Assembly: GCF_000373765.1 (NCBI RefSeq)
Contig: NZ_KB892383.1
Span: 4,806 to 68,805, forward strand
Direction: 5' to 3'
DNA length: 64,000 nt
Origin: Legionella shakespearei DSM 23087
Lineage (GTDB): Bacteria; Pseudomonadota; Gammaproteobacteria; Legionellales; Legionellaceae
The notes below the pieces were generated by a model. That model did no database searches. It was given only the letters and a program-made list of their open reading frames with translations, and was not told the DNA's origin. The position numbers and the translations under genes are program-made. Within the stretch, counting starts at the first letter, position 1, and every line of letters begins with the position of its first letter. Of the stretch, positions 18,132 through 27,868 are shown piece by piece.

Positions 18132-20927
18132 ATGGCAGAATATAAAGATACATTGAACCTACCCAATACTTCATTTCCAATGAAGGCAAGCCTTGCTACA
18201 CGAGAGCCAGAAATGCTGGCTGATTGGCAAGCCAAAGGTATCTACGAAAAAATCCGTGAGGCTCGTGCGGGAAGCAAACGCTTTATTCTGCATGATGGTC
18301 CTCCCTATGCCAATGGCCATCTGCACTGCGGCCATGCGTTAAATAAAATTCTTAAAGACATTATCATCAAATCCAAGACCTTTAGCGGATACGATGCCCC
18401 CTTTGTTCCTGGTTGGGATTGCCATGGTTTACCTATAGAACTGAATGTCGAGAAAAAAGTAGGTAAGGCAGGGGCTAAAATCACAGCACGGGAATTCCGT
18501 GCCAAATGCCGCGAGTATGCTGCCAGCCAGATTGATATTCAACGCGAAGAATTTCAACGCTTAGGCGTGCTTGGCGATTGGTATAATCCTTATGTCACTA
18601 TGGACTTCCGTTACGAAGCGAACATTGTCAGAGCTCTGGGCTTGATGATTAAAAATGGCCATTTGCAACAAGGCTTTAAACCTGTTCACTGGTGTATCGA
18701 TTGCGGTTCTGCTCTGGCTGAAGCGGAAGTGGAGTATGAAGATAAAACCTCACCTTCTATTGATGTGGCTTTTACTGCCGTAAATGCTAATGAATTCACA
18801 GAGCGTTTTTCCATAAAAGCAGAAGCTAAACCTCTGATCCTGCCCATATGGACCACGACTCCATGGACATTACCAGCAAACGAAGCGGTATGTCTGCATC
18901 CTGAAATAGATTATTCTTTAATCGATGCGGGATCCCGTTATTTCCTCATCGCTTCAGAATTGGTCGAATCCGTGATGAGCCGTTATGAAATCACTGATTA
19001 TAAATCTCTTTCGGTAGCCAAAGGGCGGTCTTTTGAAGGATTTAAACTCAATCATCCACTCTACAGCCGACACGTACCTGTGGTTTTAGGTGAGCATGTA
19101 ACTACTGAATCCGGTACTGGTGCTGTGCATACGGCTCCTGCGCATGGACCTGATGATTATATGGTTGGAAAGGTATATAACCTGCCTTTGGTTAATCCGG
19201 TCAAGGCTAATGGCTGTTACGCGGAAGACGTGGCATTATTCGCCGGGCTTTCTGTTTTAAAAGCCAATGAGCCTATTCTGGAAGCTTTAACTGAAAAGGG
19301 CGTACTGTTAGCCAAAGAAAGCATTCGACACAGCTATCCTCATTGCTGGCGCCATAAATCACCCATGATCTTCCTCGCGACTCCCCAGTGGTTTATTGCA
19401 ATGGATAAAAGCAATCTGAGGCAGTCCATAGTCAATGAAATTGATAAAGTGAACTGGGTTCCGGACTGGGGTAAAGCGCGTATCAGTAATATGGTTGAAA
19501 ACAGGCCTGACTGGTGTATCTCCAGACAAAGAGCCTGGGGTACTCCCATGCCTTTGTTTGTCCATAATACAACCCGGGAACTTCATCCTAATACTTTGGA
19601 GTTGATTGAAAAAGTAGCATTGATGATTGAGAAAGCAGGGATTGATGCCTGGTTTGAACTTGATGCGTCGGAGCTGCTTGGTGATGACGCACAAAATTAC
19701 GATAAAATCTCTGACACCATGGATGTGTGGCTTGATTCCGGAGTATCGCATTACAGCGTTTTATACCATAACAAAGATTTGGCGTTCCCTGCCGATGTGT
19801 ATTTCGAAGGTTCCGATCAGCATAGAGGATGGTTTAATTCCTCATTAACCACTTCAGTAGCCATGTATGGCGTTGCTCCGTATAAAACCGTGTTAACTCA
19901 TGGTTATACTGTAGATGCTGAGGGCAAGAAGCTTTCCAAATCAAAAGGCAATTATGTAGCCCTGGATAAACTCATTAATCAGCATGGGGCAGATATTTTA
20001 CGTTTGTGGGTTTCTTCCACTGATTATCGCCATGAAGTGAGCATTTCTGATGAAATCATTAAACGTAATGCTGATGCGTACCGTAGAATTCGTAATACGG
20101 CTCGCTTTTTATTAGCCAACCTCTGTGATTTTAATCCTGCCACCGATAGCGTTGATGCCAAAGAGTTGTTGGAGCTTGATCGATGGGCTCTGCAACGCAG
20201 CCAGTTGCTGCAAGAAGAAATTGTTGCTGCTTACGAACAATACCAGTTCCATGTCATTTATCAGAAAATTCATAATTTCTGTGCTGTGGACATGGGAGGC
20301 TTTTATCTGGACTTGATTAAAGACAGACAATATACGACTGCTCAGAAAAGCAAGGCAAGACGCTCTTGTCAGACAGCCATGTATCACATAGTCAAGGCAT
20401 TTACCTTATGGTTAGCTCCCATCTTGTCCTTCACTGCAGAAGAAATCTGGCAGGTCATTCCAGGACATGGCAAAGAATCCATTTTCGTAGAGCTTTGGTA
20501 CAGTCAGTGGCCTGCTATTGATGAAGTAAATATGGCTGATTGGGAACAATTGCATTTGATTCGCGATGAAGTGAACAAGGCTTTAGAGGAAAAGCGTCAG
20601 AAGGGCGAAATAGGGTCGGCACTGGCAGCGGAAGTGACCCTTTATGCTGATGATAAAGTCTTGCCAAAACTCAACCGTTTGGGAGAGGAGCTACGCTTTT
20701 TATTAATGACTTCTGGTGCAGATGTTCATTCTGTGAACCTGGCAACGGGTGGTTTGGTAACTACGGAATACGGCGTGGCTATTGATGTGTCAGCAAGTTC
20801 TTATGAAAAATGTGCGCGATGCTGGCATAGAAGACCCGATATAGGGCAGAATAAAGAACATCCCGAGTTATGTTTACGTTGTGTTGGCAATATCAGCGGT
20901 CAAGATGAGGCGAGGCATTTCATATGA
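18132..20927 (+). CDS. ileS: Isoleucyl-tRNA synthetase
   Basis: The 931-residue class I synthetase charges tRNA-Ile. The HIGH motif is HCGH (65-68, in [11 protein letters not shown]), and the KMSKS motif is KLSKS (600-604). The editing domain includes [11 protein letters not shown]. The C terminus carries a zinc-binding set (CARCWHRR and LCLRCVGN). The length is that of bacterial IleS. The stop overlaps the lspA start by four bases. Confidence 0.98.
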   Translation: MAEYKDTLNLPNTSFPMKASLATREPEMLADWQAKGIYEKIREARAGSKRFILHDGPPYANGHLHCGHALNKILKDIIIKSKTFSGYDAPFVPGWDCHGLPIELNVEKKVGKAGAKITAREFRAKCREYAASQIDIQREEFQRLGVLGDWYNPYVTMDFRYEANIVRALGLMIKNGHLQQGFKPVHWCIDCGSALAEAEVEYEDKTSPSIDVAFTAVNANEFTERFSIKAEAKPLILPIWTTTPWTLPANEAVCLHPEIDYSLIDAGSRYFLIASELVESVMSRYEITDYKSLSVAKGRSFEGFKLNHPLYSRHVPVVLGEHVTTESGTGAVHTAPAHGPDDYMVGKVYNLPLVNPVKANGCYAEDVALFAGLSVLKANEPILEALTEKGVLLAKESIRHSYPHCWRHKSPMIFLATPQWFIAMDKSNLRQSIVNEIDKVNWVPDWGKARISNMVENRPDWCISRQRAWGTPMPLFVHNTTRELHPNTLELIEKVALMIEKAGIDAWFELDASELLGDDAQNYDKISDTMDVWLDSGVSHYSVLYHNKDLAFPADVYFEGSDQHRGWFNSSLTTSVAMYGVAPYKTVLTHGYTVDAEGKKLSKSKGNYVALDKLINQHGADILRLWVSSTDYRHEVSISDEIIKRNADAYRRIRNTARFLLANLCDFNPATDSVDAKELLELDRWALQRSQLLQEEIVAAYEQYQFHVIYQKIHNFCAVDMGGFYLDLIKDRQYTTAQKSKARRSCQTAMYHIVKAFTLWLAPILSFTAEEIWQVIPGHGKESIFVELWYSQWPAIDEVNMADWEQLHLIRDEVNKALEEKRQKGEIGSALAAEVTLYADDKVLPKLNRLGEELRFLLMTSGADVHSVNLATGGLVTTEYGVAIDVSASSYEKCARCWHRRPDIGQNKEHPELCLRCVGNISGQDEARHFI

Positions 20928-21388
20928 AAAAATGGCATTGGTTTGTACTCAGTATTATTGTAATTATCTGCGATCAGGCAAGTAAGTACTGGGTGGGTGC
21001 TTCATTAACTCCCTATAAACCTGTGCCCATTTTCCCTATGCTGAATTTCACTCTGGCTTACAATACCGGTGCTGCTTTTAGTTTTTTAAGCGGAGCCGGT
21101 GATTGGCATCGTTGGTTTTTCGCAGGTTTTAGCCTTTTAGTCAGCATTATTTTAATCATCTGGCTCTGGCGAACCCCCAACCAGGCCCGTTTGCAATCCG
21201 CAGGCGTCAGCCTCATTCTCGGCGGCGCTCTGGGCAATCTGATCGACAGAGGACTACATGGCTATGTAGTCGATTTCATCGATGTCTATTACAAGCATTA
21301 TCACTTCGCAACCTTTAACGTGGCAGACAGCGCCATATGCATCGGTGCAGCCCTCCTGGTTTTAGATCTGTTGATTCACAGAGAGTAA
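20924..21388 (+). CDS. lspA: Lipoprotein signal peptidase (signal peptidase II)
   Basis: The 154-residue inner-membrane aspartic protease removes signal peptides from prolipoproteins. It has four membrane segments and the conserved [10 protein letters not shown] (about 17-26), [18 protein letters not shown] and VVDFIDVYY blocks. The last two hold the catalytic aspartates. It is translationally coupled to ileS (ATGA overlap). A fragment of the ACCGGGCTAC repeat follows (about 21391-21411), and the rest of the gap to 21594 shows no gene. Confidence 0.97.
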   Translation: MKKWHWFVLSIIVIICDQASKYWVGASLTPYKPVPIFPMLNFTLAYNTGAAFSFLSGAGDWHRWFFAGFSLLVSIILIIWLWRTPNQARLQSAGVSLILGGALGNLIDRGLHGYVVDFIDVYYKHYHFATFNVADSAICIGAALLVLDLLIHRE

Positions 21389-21594
21389 TCCCGAAGCAGA
21401 CCGGGCTACGGCATTGTGCTACATCCAAAACTCGTTCCTCACTAACAGATCCACGTAGATCGGGTATTACGCTATCGTTAATATGGGATAGATACACGGT
21501 AATACAATTCCAATATGAATTTAATTTGATCCATATTTGCATGAGTAGCTCGTGGTGCATATAATTTAACCATTACTAGTTAATAAGGCAAATC

Positions 21595-24500
21595 ATGTAC
21601 GAAAATGAATTTCTATCTGAAACTGATGAAGAACTAGCTTTGCAATATTGTACTACCCCTATGCATATGCTTGACACGATTTTATCTGAATTTGTTGTGA
21701 AGCGGCCCGATTTACTCACTGATTGTCTTCTTAACCCCAGTCAGAGAGTTAAAACTTATAGAGAAGAAAACAAAGAGCTGTTAAATAAAGTACTTACCAA
21801 ATATTTAAATTATTATGCGGCTTTTTTAGAAAAATCCGAACAAGAGGTGGTGCGGGATCAGTGGTCAGGTTATAGGCGTAATAACCACGAATACTACTTC
21901 TATTTTCTTAACCTGGGTGCGCTCTATTTAGCATTGGAAAATTATAATGAAGCCGCTCGATGTTTTAACATCGCCATGAATTACCCCCGGAAAAACAAGC
22001 AATCTGAAACGGATAATTTCTTTCAACTTCCTTGTTTATTAGCTGCATCATCTCTCGAATTAAGTGGAAATTATGAAGGAGCGCTTGAACTGTATCGTCA
22101 AGGCCAAAACAGTTATTTTAAAACCTATCAAGGCAAAAAAAATTACGTCAACGGCATACAACGCTGTGAAAATAAATTAGCACAAGGTTCTCCTACACCT
22201 GTTCTGCATTACAAACAATCCGAACAAAATGAGTTAAGAAAGCTGATAGATAGCACTGATTTCAGCAAAAAAGCACTCTATGAACGCTTATCCATGAAAG
22301 TACCTGACAAGGCTAAAAGTTCTTACCAGTCATTTACTCAGTCTTGCTGGAATGGTTTTAGCACTTTAGATAATTGGCGCTTGTATGTAGATGGTGCGCA
22401 GCAAAGTGATATGCTTGAACAGGGATGGTTAGGTTGGGAGAGTAGAGAGCCTGGCTCAATCAAAGCCATGGATGATGTATTTTCTTATATTAAAACTTAT
22501 GGCAATAAGCCTGTAGGTGAGGACACCATACGCAATTTACACCGCATTGCAATGCAAGGTGTTAGTGGATTAAATGGTCGTGAAGCTACAGGTAATGAAT
22601 TAGTCAAGGGAGGAGAATACAGGACGACTGAAGTTGGTTTTCATCTTTATCTAGGGCACAACGCGACCCAGAATGGGCTAAATTTATTATCACAACGCCG
22701 AGAACTCGGGGGGGGGGGGGAGCATCTAAGCGAAAAGGGCACATCGCTTTATTCACACTGGGCTAAAGTAGAGCCAGAAGAGACAATTCGTCAGAAAGTA
22801 GTTGATGCTTTAGCTAAATATTATGAAGATATGGCTGCCCTGGAAGGCAAAGAAGAGAACTATCTGGAAGTCATTCGCATTATTGTTACCTGTGTCCAGA
22901 AAATTGAGCAGGATCATCCCTTTAGGGACGGTAATGGCAGAACAGCCTATGCCTTACTTAATCTGATGTTATTACAAAATAAATTACCTCCTGTTATTTT
23001 AGAAGATCCCAATTATCTCGATGGTTATGCTCCGGATGAGTTAGTGGATGAGGTATTAAAAGGGATGAGCAACTTTGCTCATGTCAAAAAATATGGGACT
23101 TATCCTTCTGGAAAATCAACAGTAGAAATTATCAGGCATAATGTGGAGGAGTCACGGAACAATCCCAAAATGCTCAAGTCTATTCGTATTGATTTCTTAA
23201 GGGCAGCAACGGTGGGAAATACGGAGCTATTGAGGCAATATCTTGAAAATGGCATAGATCCTTCGTTGGTTACAGATGATTATGGTAATACAGCACTAAC
23301 CCTCGCTGTCTTTTATGGGCATCTGGATTGTATCAGGGAGTTGATACATCTAAAACCTGAGTTTATTGACATACCGGGACAGGATAATGCCACTGCCTTG
23401 TATCTTGCTGCCTATAATGGCCATACAGAGGTAGTTGATTATTTACTGGAAAAAGGTGCCGATGCAAATATCAAAAGTATTTATGGCTTAAAACCGGCAG
23501 AGATTGCCGCACAACGAGGTCATTCTGGTTTGGTCAGTCGTCTTCAGCAACAAGAACAACATTCATCTGAATTTATGGATATTGACGAAGATAATACCAG
23601 AAAGCATTCCATTTTTTTCAGGGGTTTTATACCTGATCAACAAGCTGAGAGCAGTGTGGCAGCGGTTCAAAAATTGCTTGATGGTAAAACGAAAGATATC
23701 AATTTAAAGAAATTGCATAATGCATTAGTAACGCTCGATTTACACAAAAATCAGGTCTTACATTACACACAGATTGCGGGTCGACTTTTTGATCTTCTGG
23801 AGTCAGCAACAATATATTACGATAACTATCGCGATAAATTATCGCTTAATGAACTCAAAGAGCTTTATCACCTTATAAAAAGGGAAAGAGGACAACATAA
23901 TTCTGACTTGGCCAACTCTGGCTCATTCCCACTGGAAGAGAAAATTCTGATGTCGTTTATTCGTGGCACTTCACACTCTAATTGGGACTCCTTAATGAAA
24001 CACATTCAGGATACCTATGAAGCGGTTACACTGCAAAAACTCAACGAAGAGCAGGTTTTTTCCTTATTATTTAATGAGAATAATGCATTTATTTTAGAAC
24101 ATTTTTTTGGTGAATATAATTTTGAAACCAGATTAGAGGAGTTTAAAAAGAAATATCCACAACACTGTGAATTATTTTTTAATTTTCTTGCGATGAATTT
24201 GGATACTGTGTTGCTTAAGAGAGTGAAACATGTATTTGATTTGGAAAAATTACTCAAAATATTTGCTGATGAAAACCAACAAGAACGCATCTTGACTAGA
24301 GTAGTCGCTAATAAAGAGTTATTTCAAGCTTGTTTAAAGAATGCTTATGATTTTAAAACACTAGCGAATGCAGCCCCAGTCTTTAAAGAGCAGTTATTTA
24401 CTCGTCTGATAGGAGATGATGTATTACTTTCTCGAGTATTTAAATCCAGTTGGGATTTGGATAATCTGCTTAAAGTATTTAGCACACCTGAGCAGCAAGA

Positions 24501-24741
24501 AGGAATTTTAAGCAGGGTGTTTGCCAGAAAAGAGTTATTTCAAGTCTGTTTAAAGGATGAACATGATTTTTCAAGAATAGAGAAGGTAGTTCCAGACGTT
24601 AAAGCACGATTGTTGGCGTACGATAAGCTTCGCGATAAGCGAAAGAGAAAAGAATATGAGCCAGAATTTTTTAAAGAAGACGTTGATATGGCTGAAGATC
24701 TTCCAAAGAAAAACCATGAACCACCTCAATATGGTAATTAA
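21595..24741 (+). CDS. Fic-domain protein with TPR-like, ankyrin and C-terminal repeats; candidate Dot/Icm effector
   Basis: The 1048-residue protein has two TPR-like units (about 100-172), a Fic domain with the full catalytic motif H441-PFRDGNGR449 and an upstream GVSGLNGREATGNE strip, at least three ankyrin repeats (about 528-652), and two copies of a 44-residue unit near the C terminus (about 880-923 and 952-995, sharing KELFQ and CLK). The tail is Glu-rich. Intact Fic motifs transfer AMP, phosphocholine or similar groups to protein hydroxyls. Fic plus ankyrin recalls Legionella AnkX, but here the Fic domain is preceded by a long N-terminal region. A 13-G run (22708-22720) lies before the catalytic motif, and losing or gaining one G would truncate the protein. 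AAGG precedes ATG 21595. Confidence 0.88.
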   Translation: MYENEFLSETDEELALQYCTTPMHMLDTILSEFVVKRPDLLTDCLLNPSQRVKTYREENKELLNKVLTKYLNYYAAFLEKSEQEVVRDQWSGYRRNNHEYYFYFLNLGALYLALENYNEAARCFNIAMNYPRKNKQSETDNFFQLPCLLAASSLELSGNYEGALELYRQGQNSYFKTYQGKKNYVNGIQRCENKLAQGSPTPVLHYKQSEQNELRKLIDSTDFSKKALYERLSMKVPDKAKSSYQSFTQSCWNGFSTLDNWRLYVDGAQQSDMLEQGWLGWESREPGSIKAMDDVFSYIKTYGNKPVGEDTIRNLHRIAMQGVSGLNGREATGNELVKGGEYRTTEVGFHLYLGHNATQNGLNLLSQRRELGGGGEHLSEKGTSLYSHWAKVEPEETIRQKVVDALAKYYEDMAALEGKEENYLEVIRIIVTCVQKIEQDHPFRDGNGRTAYALLNLMLLQNKLPPVILEDPNYLDGYAPDELVDEVLKGMSNFAHVKKYGTYPSGKSTVEIIRHNVEESRNNPKMLKSIRIDFLRAATVGNTELLRQYLENGIDPSLVTDDYGNTALTLAVFYGHLDCIRELIHLKPEFIDIPGQDNATALYLAAYNGHTEVVDYLLEKGADANIKSIYGLKPAEIAAQRGHSGLVSRLQQQEQHSSEFMDIDEDNTRKHSIFFRGFIPDQQAESSVAAVQKLLDGKTKDINLKKLHNALVTLDLHKNQVLHYTQIAGRLFDLLESATIYYDNYRDKLSLNELKELYHLIKRERGQHNSDLANSGSFPLEEKILMSFIRGTSHSNWDSLMKHIQDTYEAVTLQKLNEEQVFSLLFNENNAFILEHFFGEYNFETRLEEFKKKYPQHCELFFNFLAMNLDTVLLKRVKHVFDLEKLLKIFADENQQERILTRVVANKELFQACLKNAYDFKTLANAAPVFKEQLFTRLIGDDVLLSRVFKSSWDLDNLLKVFSTPEQQEGILSRVFARKELFQVCLKDEHDFSRIEKVVPDVKARLLAYDKLRDKRKRKEYEPEFFKEDVDMAEDLPKKNHEPPQYGN
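22708..22720 (+). repeat. Homopolymeric G13 tract inside the Fic/ankyrin gene
   Basis: Thirteen consecutive G encode four glycines plus the first base of GAG (residues about 372-376). With 12 G the next in-frame codons are AGC ATC TAA. With 14 G the frame reaches TAA after roughly 15 codons. Both end translation before the Fic motif at 441. Confidence 0.9.
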
Positions 24742-24756
24742 AATTTCGTACTGAAT

Positions 24757-24860
24757 CGTAGCCCGGCCTGCTTGCAGCCGGGATTGAAGTGGCACCATGC
24801 CGATTTCGGGAGATCCTTCGCGCCAAAAGACGCGCTCAGGACGACGTAGATCGGGGGTAG
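24757..24860. repeat. Hybrid palindromic repeat after the Fic/ankyrin gene
   Basis: GTAGCCCGGCCTGCTTGCAG joins to GGCACCATGCCGATTTCGGG and one arm of the CGCGCCAAAAGACGCGCTCA family ending ACGTAGATCGGG. A decayed CCCGTATTACGG copy follows at 24902-24930. Confidence 0.8.
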
Positions 24861-24946
24861 CTCGTATAGCCGTAATATATGGGAATGAGTTCACTGCCGC
24901 TCCCGTATTACGGCTAATGCCTAATACAGGCCGCATCCTTTGAATA

Positions 24947-25504
24947 CTAAGCTGATACGCCTGATGCTAAAGCGGTCAGTTGCTTTTTATCAGGGTTATG
25001 TATGCTAACTGCCGTAACTGAAGATAAATTAAGAAAATGTTCTGCCTTTTCCCATTCGATTTCCGCAGGATATAATTTCAGATTGGGAAAACATTTATTC
25101 AGTACGGTACAAAAGGCAAGGTCAGCAGGGTAGGGTCTTACCTGGTTAAAACCTATGCTCATTGCGGCCATTGCTTCAGATACAGTGGCTACACTGGGTA
25201 AATAATTCATGGAATAGACATTGGCTGTTTGCGCTATGGAGGGTAAAAATCCGGGGCTGGAAGCAAAGTGAACACCTGCCTGATAACAGTTTTCCAATTG
25301 TTGCGTGTCAATAATACCGCCTGCTCCTATCCTGATTCTGGTGCATTGGGCAACAATTTGTGCCAACAGTTTTTCATCTGAGGAGTTTATCTCAATAGTG
25401 GTAAAGCCGGCTTCGGTAATCTGCTCCAGTCGTTCAAAGAGAAAATTATCTACATCTAATGAAACGATTACTGATTGATTACCCAGTAGCTTTTCTATGA
25501 TCAT
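24947..25504 (-). CDS. KDPG/KHG aldolase-like protein, probably catalytically inactive
   Basis: The product is 185 residues from ATG 25504, or 196 if the TTG at 25537 is used. It follows the Eda fold order: IEIN (Eda IEVT), IGAGGIID (VGAGTVLN), FASSPGF (FAISPGL) and LPSVATVSEAM (IPGISTVSELM). The Schiff-base lysine of Eda (FKFFPAE) is replaced by arginine in VRPYPAD. The arginine after the catalytic glutamate is missing, and the PTGGI phosphate loop is not recognisable. It may be a scaffold or a divergent enzyme. It lies on the minus strand, 344 bases beyond the LidA-like gene. ATG 25504 has GGA seven bases upstream. Confidence 0.72.
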   Translation of the reverse strand: MIIEKLLGNQSVIVSLDVDNFLFERLEQITEAGFTTIEINSSDEKLLAQIVAQCTRIRIGAGGIIDTQQLENCYQAGVHFASSPGFLPSIAQTANVYSMNYLPSVATVSEAMAAMSIGFNQVRPYPADLAFCTVLNKCFPNLKLYPAEIEWEKAEHFLNLSSVTAVSIHNPDKKQLTALASGVSA

Positions 25505-25718
25505 GTTTTTTTCCGCAAGTGCCACATTATTTTTCAATGTTAGAAGACTTGGACGCAGTTGGCAAGTGAATTGGTAATAATATATGCAATGATAAGATGA
25601 CAGGCAGTTACAGATGTTTCAATTTGTACAAATTAATCCATTTTTGTTGTGACGTCATTCTGAGTAACACTCAGAACTATGCTTAAATCTCCTTCCTTCT
25701 CTCCGGCCGCTTTCCCAA

Positions 25719-25848
25719 ACCCACGTCGTCCTGAGCGCGTCTTTTTGCGCGAAGGATCTCCTGAAAGCGGCATGGTGCCACTGAGATCCCGGCTGCAAGC
25801 AGACCGGGCTACAAAACATCTTAAGCAAATGCCATTAAGCGGATACGA
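25719..25848. repeat. Hybrid palindromic repeat between the aldolase-like and LidA-like genes
   Basis: CCCACGTCGTCCTGAGCGCG plus TTTTTGCGCGAAGGATCTCC (left arm) runs into GGTGCCACTGAGATCCCGG and AGACCGGGCTAC (arm of a different family), then ATGCCATTAAGCGGATACG. The rest of 25538-25718 shows no gene. Confidence 0.78.
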
Positions 25849-27705
25849 TTATCCGCGGGTAGGATCTGGCATCATGCTTAATGGTGTTGGTGCAGTGTTC
25901 GCCTGTTTTTCAAGCGGATTTTGTATTTTCGTCACTGCAGGTTTCGTTGCATCGATGCCAAAACGCTCCATATTTTGCAGCATACTTTGCATTTGTAAAT
26001 GAGGAATATTTCCAGTTCTGGGCATCTGTTTCAAATACTCTTTGGCGGCTTCCTGGTTGGGACCTTGTGGAAGATTATCTGCAAGTGAGTGTAACTGTTC
26101 GTATGTGATATTCTGAGCCAGTTTTAATTCCTGGATTTGCTCTCTGTAAAACAAAGTAGCTGACGCCTGGCTTGGTTTTGGTACAGCAGCACTTCCAGCC
26201 GTAGGTGTAGGCCTTGGAACGTTGTTGCGAGCAGGACCTGGATTATTCAACTCATGCTGAGCGCTGCTTCTTGCCGCTTGTTGCTGAGATATCATATTGG
26301 CAATCAGTAAACCTTCTGCACGGTTTTCTTTAATCAGTTTATCCTTCTCTGCGATGTTGTCCTGATTCATTGCGGTTTCCAGACCTTTATTGTGAGCGAC
26401 TACTTTTTTTACACACATTAATTGTGGTTTTAAGTCTTTATAATCCTGAAGGGCACGTGCTTTAGCAGCGCTATCATTCTTTACTGACTCCCAGTCCTGA
26501 TTGGGTTGTAATAAATAAATTTCCCCTTGTCCATCTTTCACAATTCTCTGGCCTCTTGCCAGAATAAATTGTGCTTCATGAAAATTATGGGTTTTCTCGC
26601 CCTGATCATTGACGTAGTACTTTCTTTTCTCGTTGACTGCAAGCAAATCATGAAGGTTTGCGGCTTTTAAGTTCAGCGCATTTTGTTCTTCTAACAGCGC
26701 TCTGGCTTCATCATCTTTGCCTGCAATGAGCAAATCGTTGATTTTATCTGCCTGAGCATCCATTTGTTTGGACAATTTAGCTATTTGGGCTTTTAACAAC
26801 AGACCTCTTGCGTCACGAAATTTTTTACGTCTTGCCTCAGGATTTTTTTCACCTTCTGCACCCTCAATCGCGCTGTGAATCATTTCCTTCATTTCAGGAG
26901 ACAGCTGATTTGCCTGAACTTTGATTTCGTCAGGGGTCAGCTTAATACGTGCAGCATCAGACTTTTCGAACTCTTCCAGACTTGCATCGTATTCTGCGTA
27001 TTTAATTTGCAGATGCTCGCCTTCTTTAACCAGTTCATCACGTTCTTTCTGAAGTACTTCACCTTTAGCGACATTTTTTTGTGCCATTCTTACCGCATCT
27101 TCATATTTGGCTATTGATTCAGCAAGTGCCTCGTAGCGTTTGGTGTCCGTTTTTGGTGAACTGGCTGCTGTAGGTTTTACCTGTTCTGCAGCAAGTTCGC
27201 TTTGTTGCATAATTATTTCCCTTATTCTGTCTGCTGCATCTGCCTTATCTGCCAGATACCACATAAACAGCAAAGCTTTCAAGCGGCTCATTAATAATCG
27301 GTGTTCTTGGGCTTGTAATTGTTGGTCTTGAACAATGGCTTTCTCCAGGGCTAATTTAGCTCCCATTTCGCCTATTACTGCTTCACCAGCAGGTGAGTGA
27401 AGAAATTTTTTCACATCTTCAGGAGTTTTTAAACCAAAGCGGCTCAGTTCGACAGTTGGTCGGTAATCTTTTTTACTTTCAGGATCATCTTTGTCTTGTT
27501 GCCTGAACAGAATAGAATCGACCCATTGATCCAATGTCAATTTATTTTCAACAACAGGGGCTGGTGTTTTAACTTGTGGCGTGCGTTCAGATTCAACCGC
27601 TACCTTGGACTCAGATGAGTTTTTCTCAACCAGGCGTTTTGATTCTTCCTCTTTAAAAAAGTCAACAGGTTGTTCAACCACGGGTGATTTTCTACTTCTA
27701 GCCAT
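25849..27705 (-). CDS. Coiled-coil protein, probable LidA-like Rab-binding effector
   Basis: The 618-residue, highly charged, helical protein has no membrane segment. Long coiled-coil stretches run from about 185 to 400 (for example KYEDAVRMAQKNVAKGE and LSKQMDAQADKINDLL), and a Pro/Asn/Ala-rich C terminus follows. ATG 27705 (MARSRKS) has AAAAAGGA upstream and is preferred to a GTG 21 bases earlier. The gene falls where I recall lidA (lpg0940) in L. pneumophila, just after pilMNOPQ-aroKB-usp-ribF-ileS-lspA. LidA is a Dot/Icm effector that binds Rab GTPases. It is shorter than LidA (about 730). The assignment rests on gene order and coiled-coil character. Confidence 0.6.
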   Translation of the reverse strand: MARSRKSPVVEQPVDFFKEEESKRLVEKNSSESKVAVESERTPQVKTPAPVVENKLTLDQWVDSILFRQQDKDDPESKKDYRPTVELSRFGLKTPEDVKKFLHSPAGEAVIGEMGAKLALEKAIVQDQQLQAQEHRLLMSRLKALLFMWYLADKADAADRIREIIMQQSELAAEQVKPTAASSPKTDTKRYEALAESIAKYEDAVRMAQKNVAKGEVLQKERDELVKEGEHLQIKYAEYDASLEEFEKSDAARIKLTPDEIKVQANQLSPEMKEMIHSAIEGAEGEKNPEARRKKFRDARGLLLKAQIAKLSKQMDAQADKINDLLIAGKDDEARALLEEQNALNLKAANLHDLLAVNEKRKYYVNDQGEKTHNFHEAQFILARGQRIVKDGQGEIYLLQPNQDWESVKNDSAAKARALQDYKDLKPQLMCVKKVVAHNKGLETAMNQDNIAEKDKLIKENRAEGLLIANMISQQQAARSSAQHELNNPGPARNNVPRPTPTAGSAAVPKPSQASATLFYREQIQELKLAQNITYEQLHSLADNLPQGPNQEAAKEYLKQMPRTGNIPHLQMQSMLQNMERFGIDATKPAVTKIQNPLEKQANTAPTPLSMMPDPTRG

Positions 27706-27868
27706 AAGTTGGATCCTTTTTTGCACTCGGTTAAGTTAATTATACACAAATGTGATTAATAAATCATCAATTTTATCGTTTTTTCAATACTATACTAAGC
27801 CATACAGGTCGCTGTTCTTCGGTACACGCTGTTGTTCCTTGCACCGGGTATTTAATCTTAGATTTAAG

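Noticed and set aside
22708-22720. G13 tract as a plain assembly error
   Set aside because: It cannot be excluded from sequence alone, but 13 G keeps the 1048-residue frame open, so the tract length is consistent with a real coding state.
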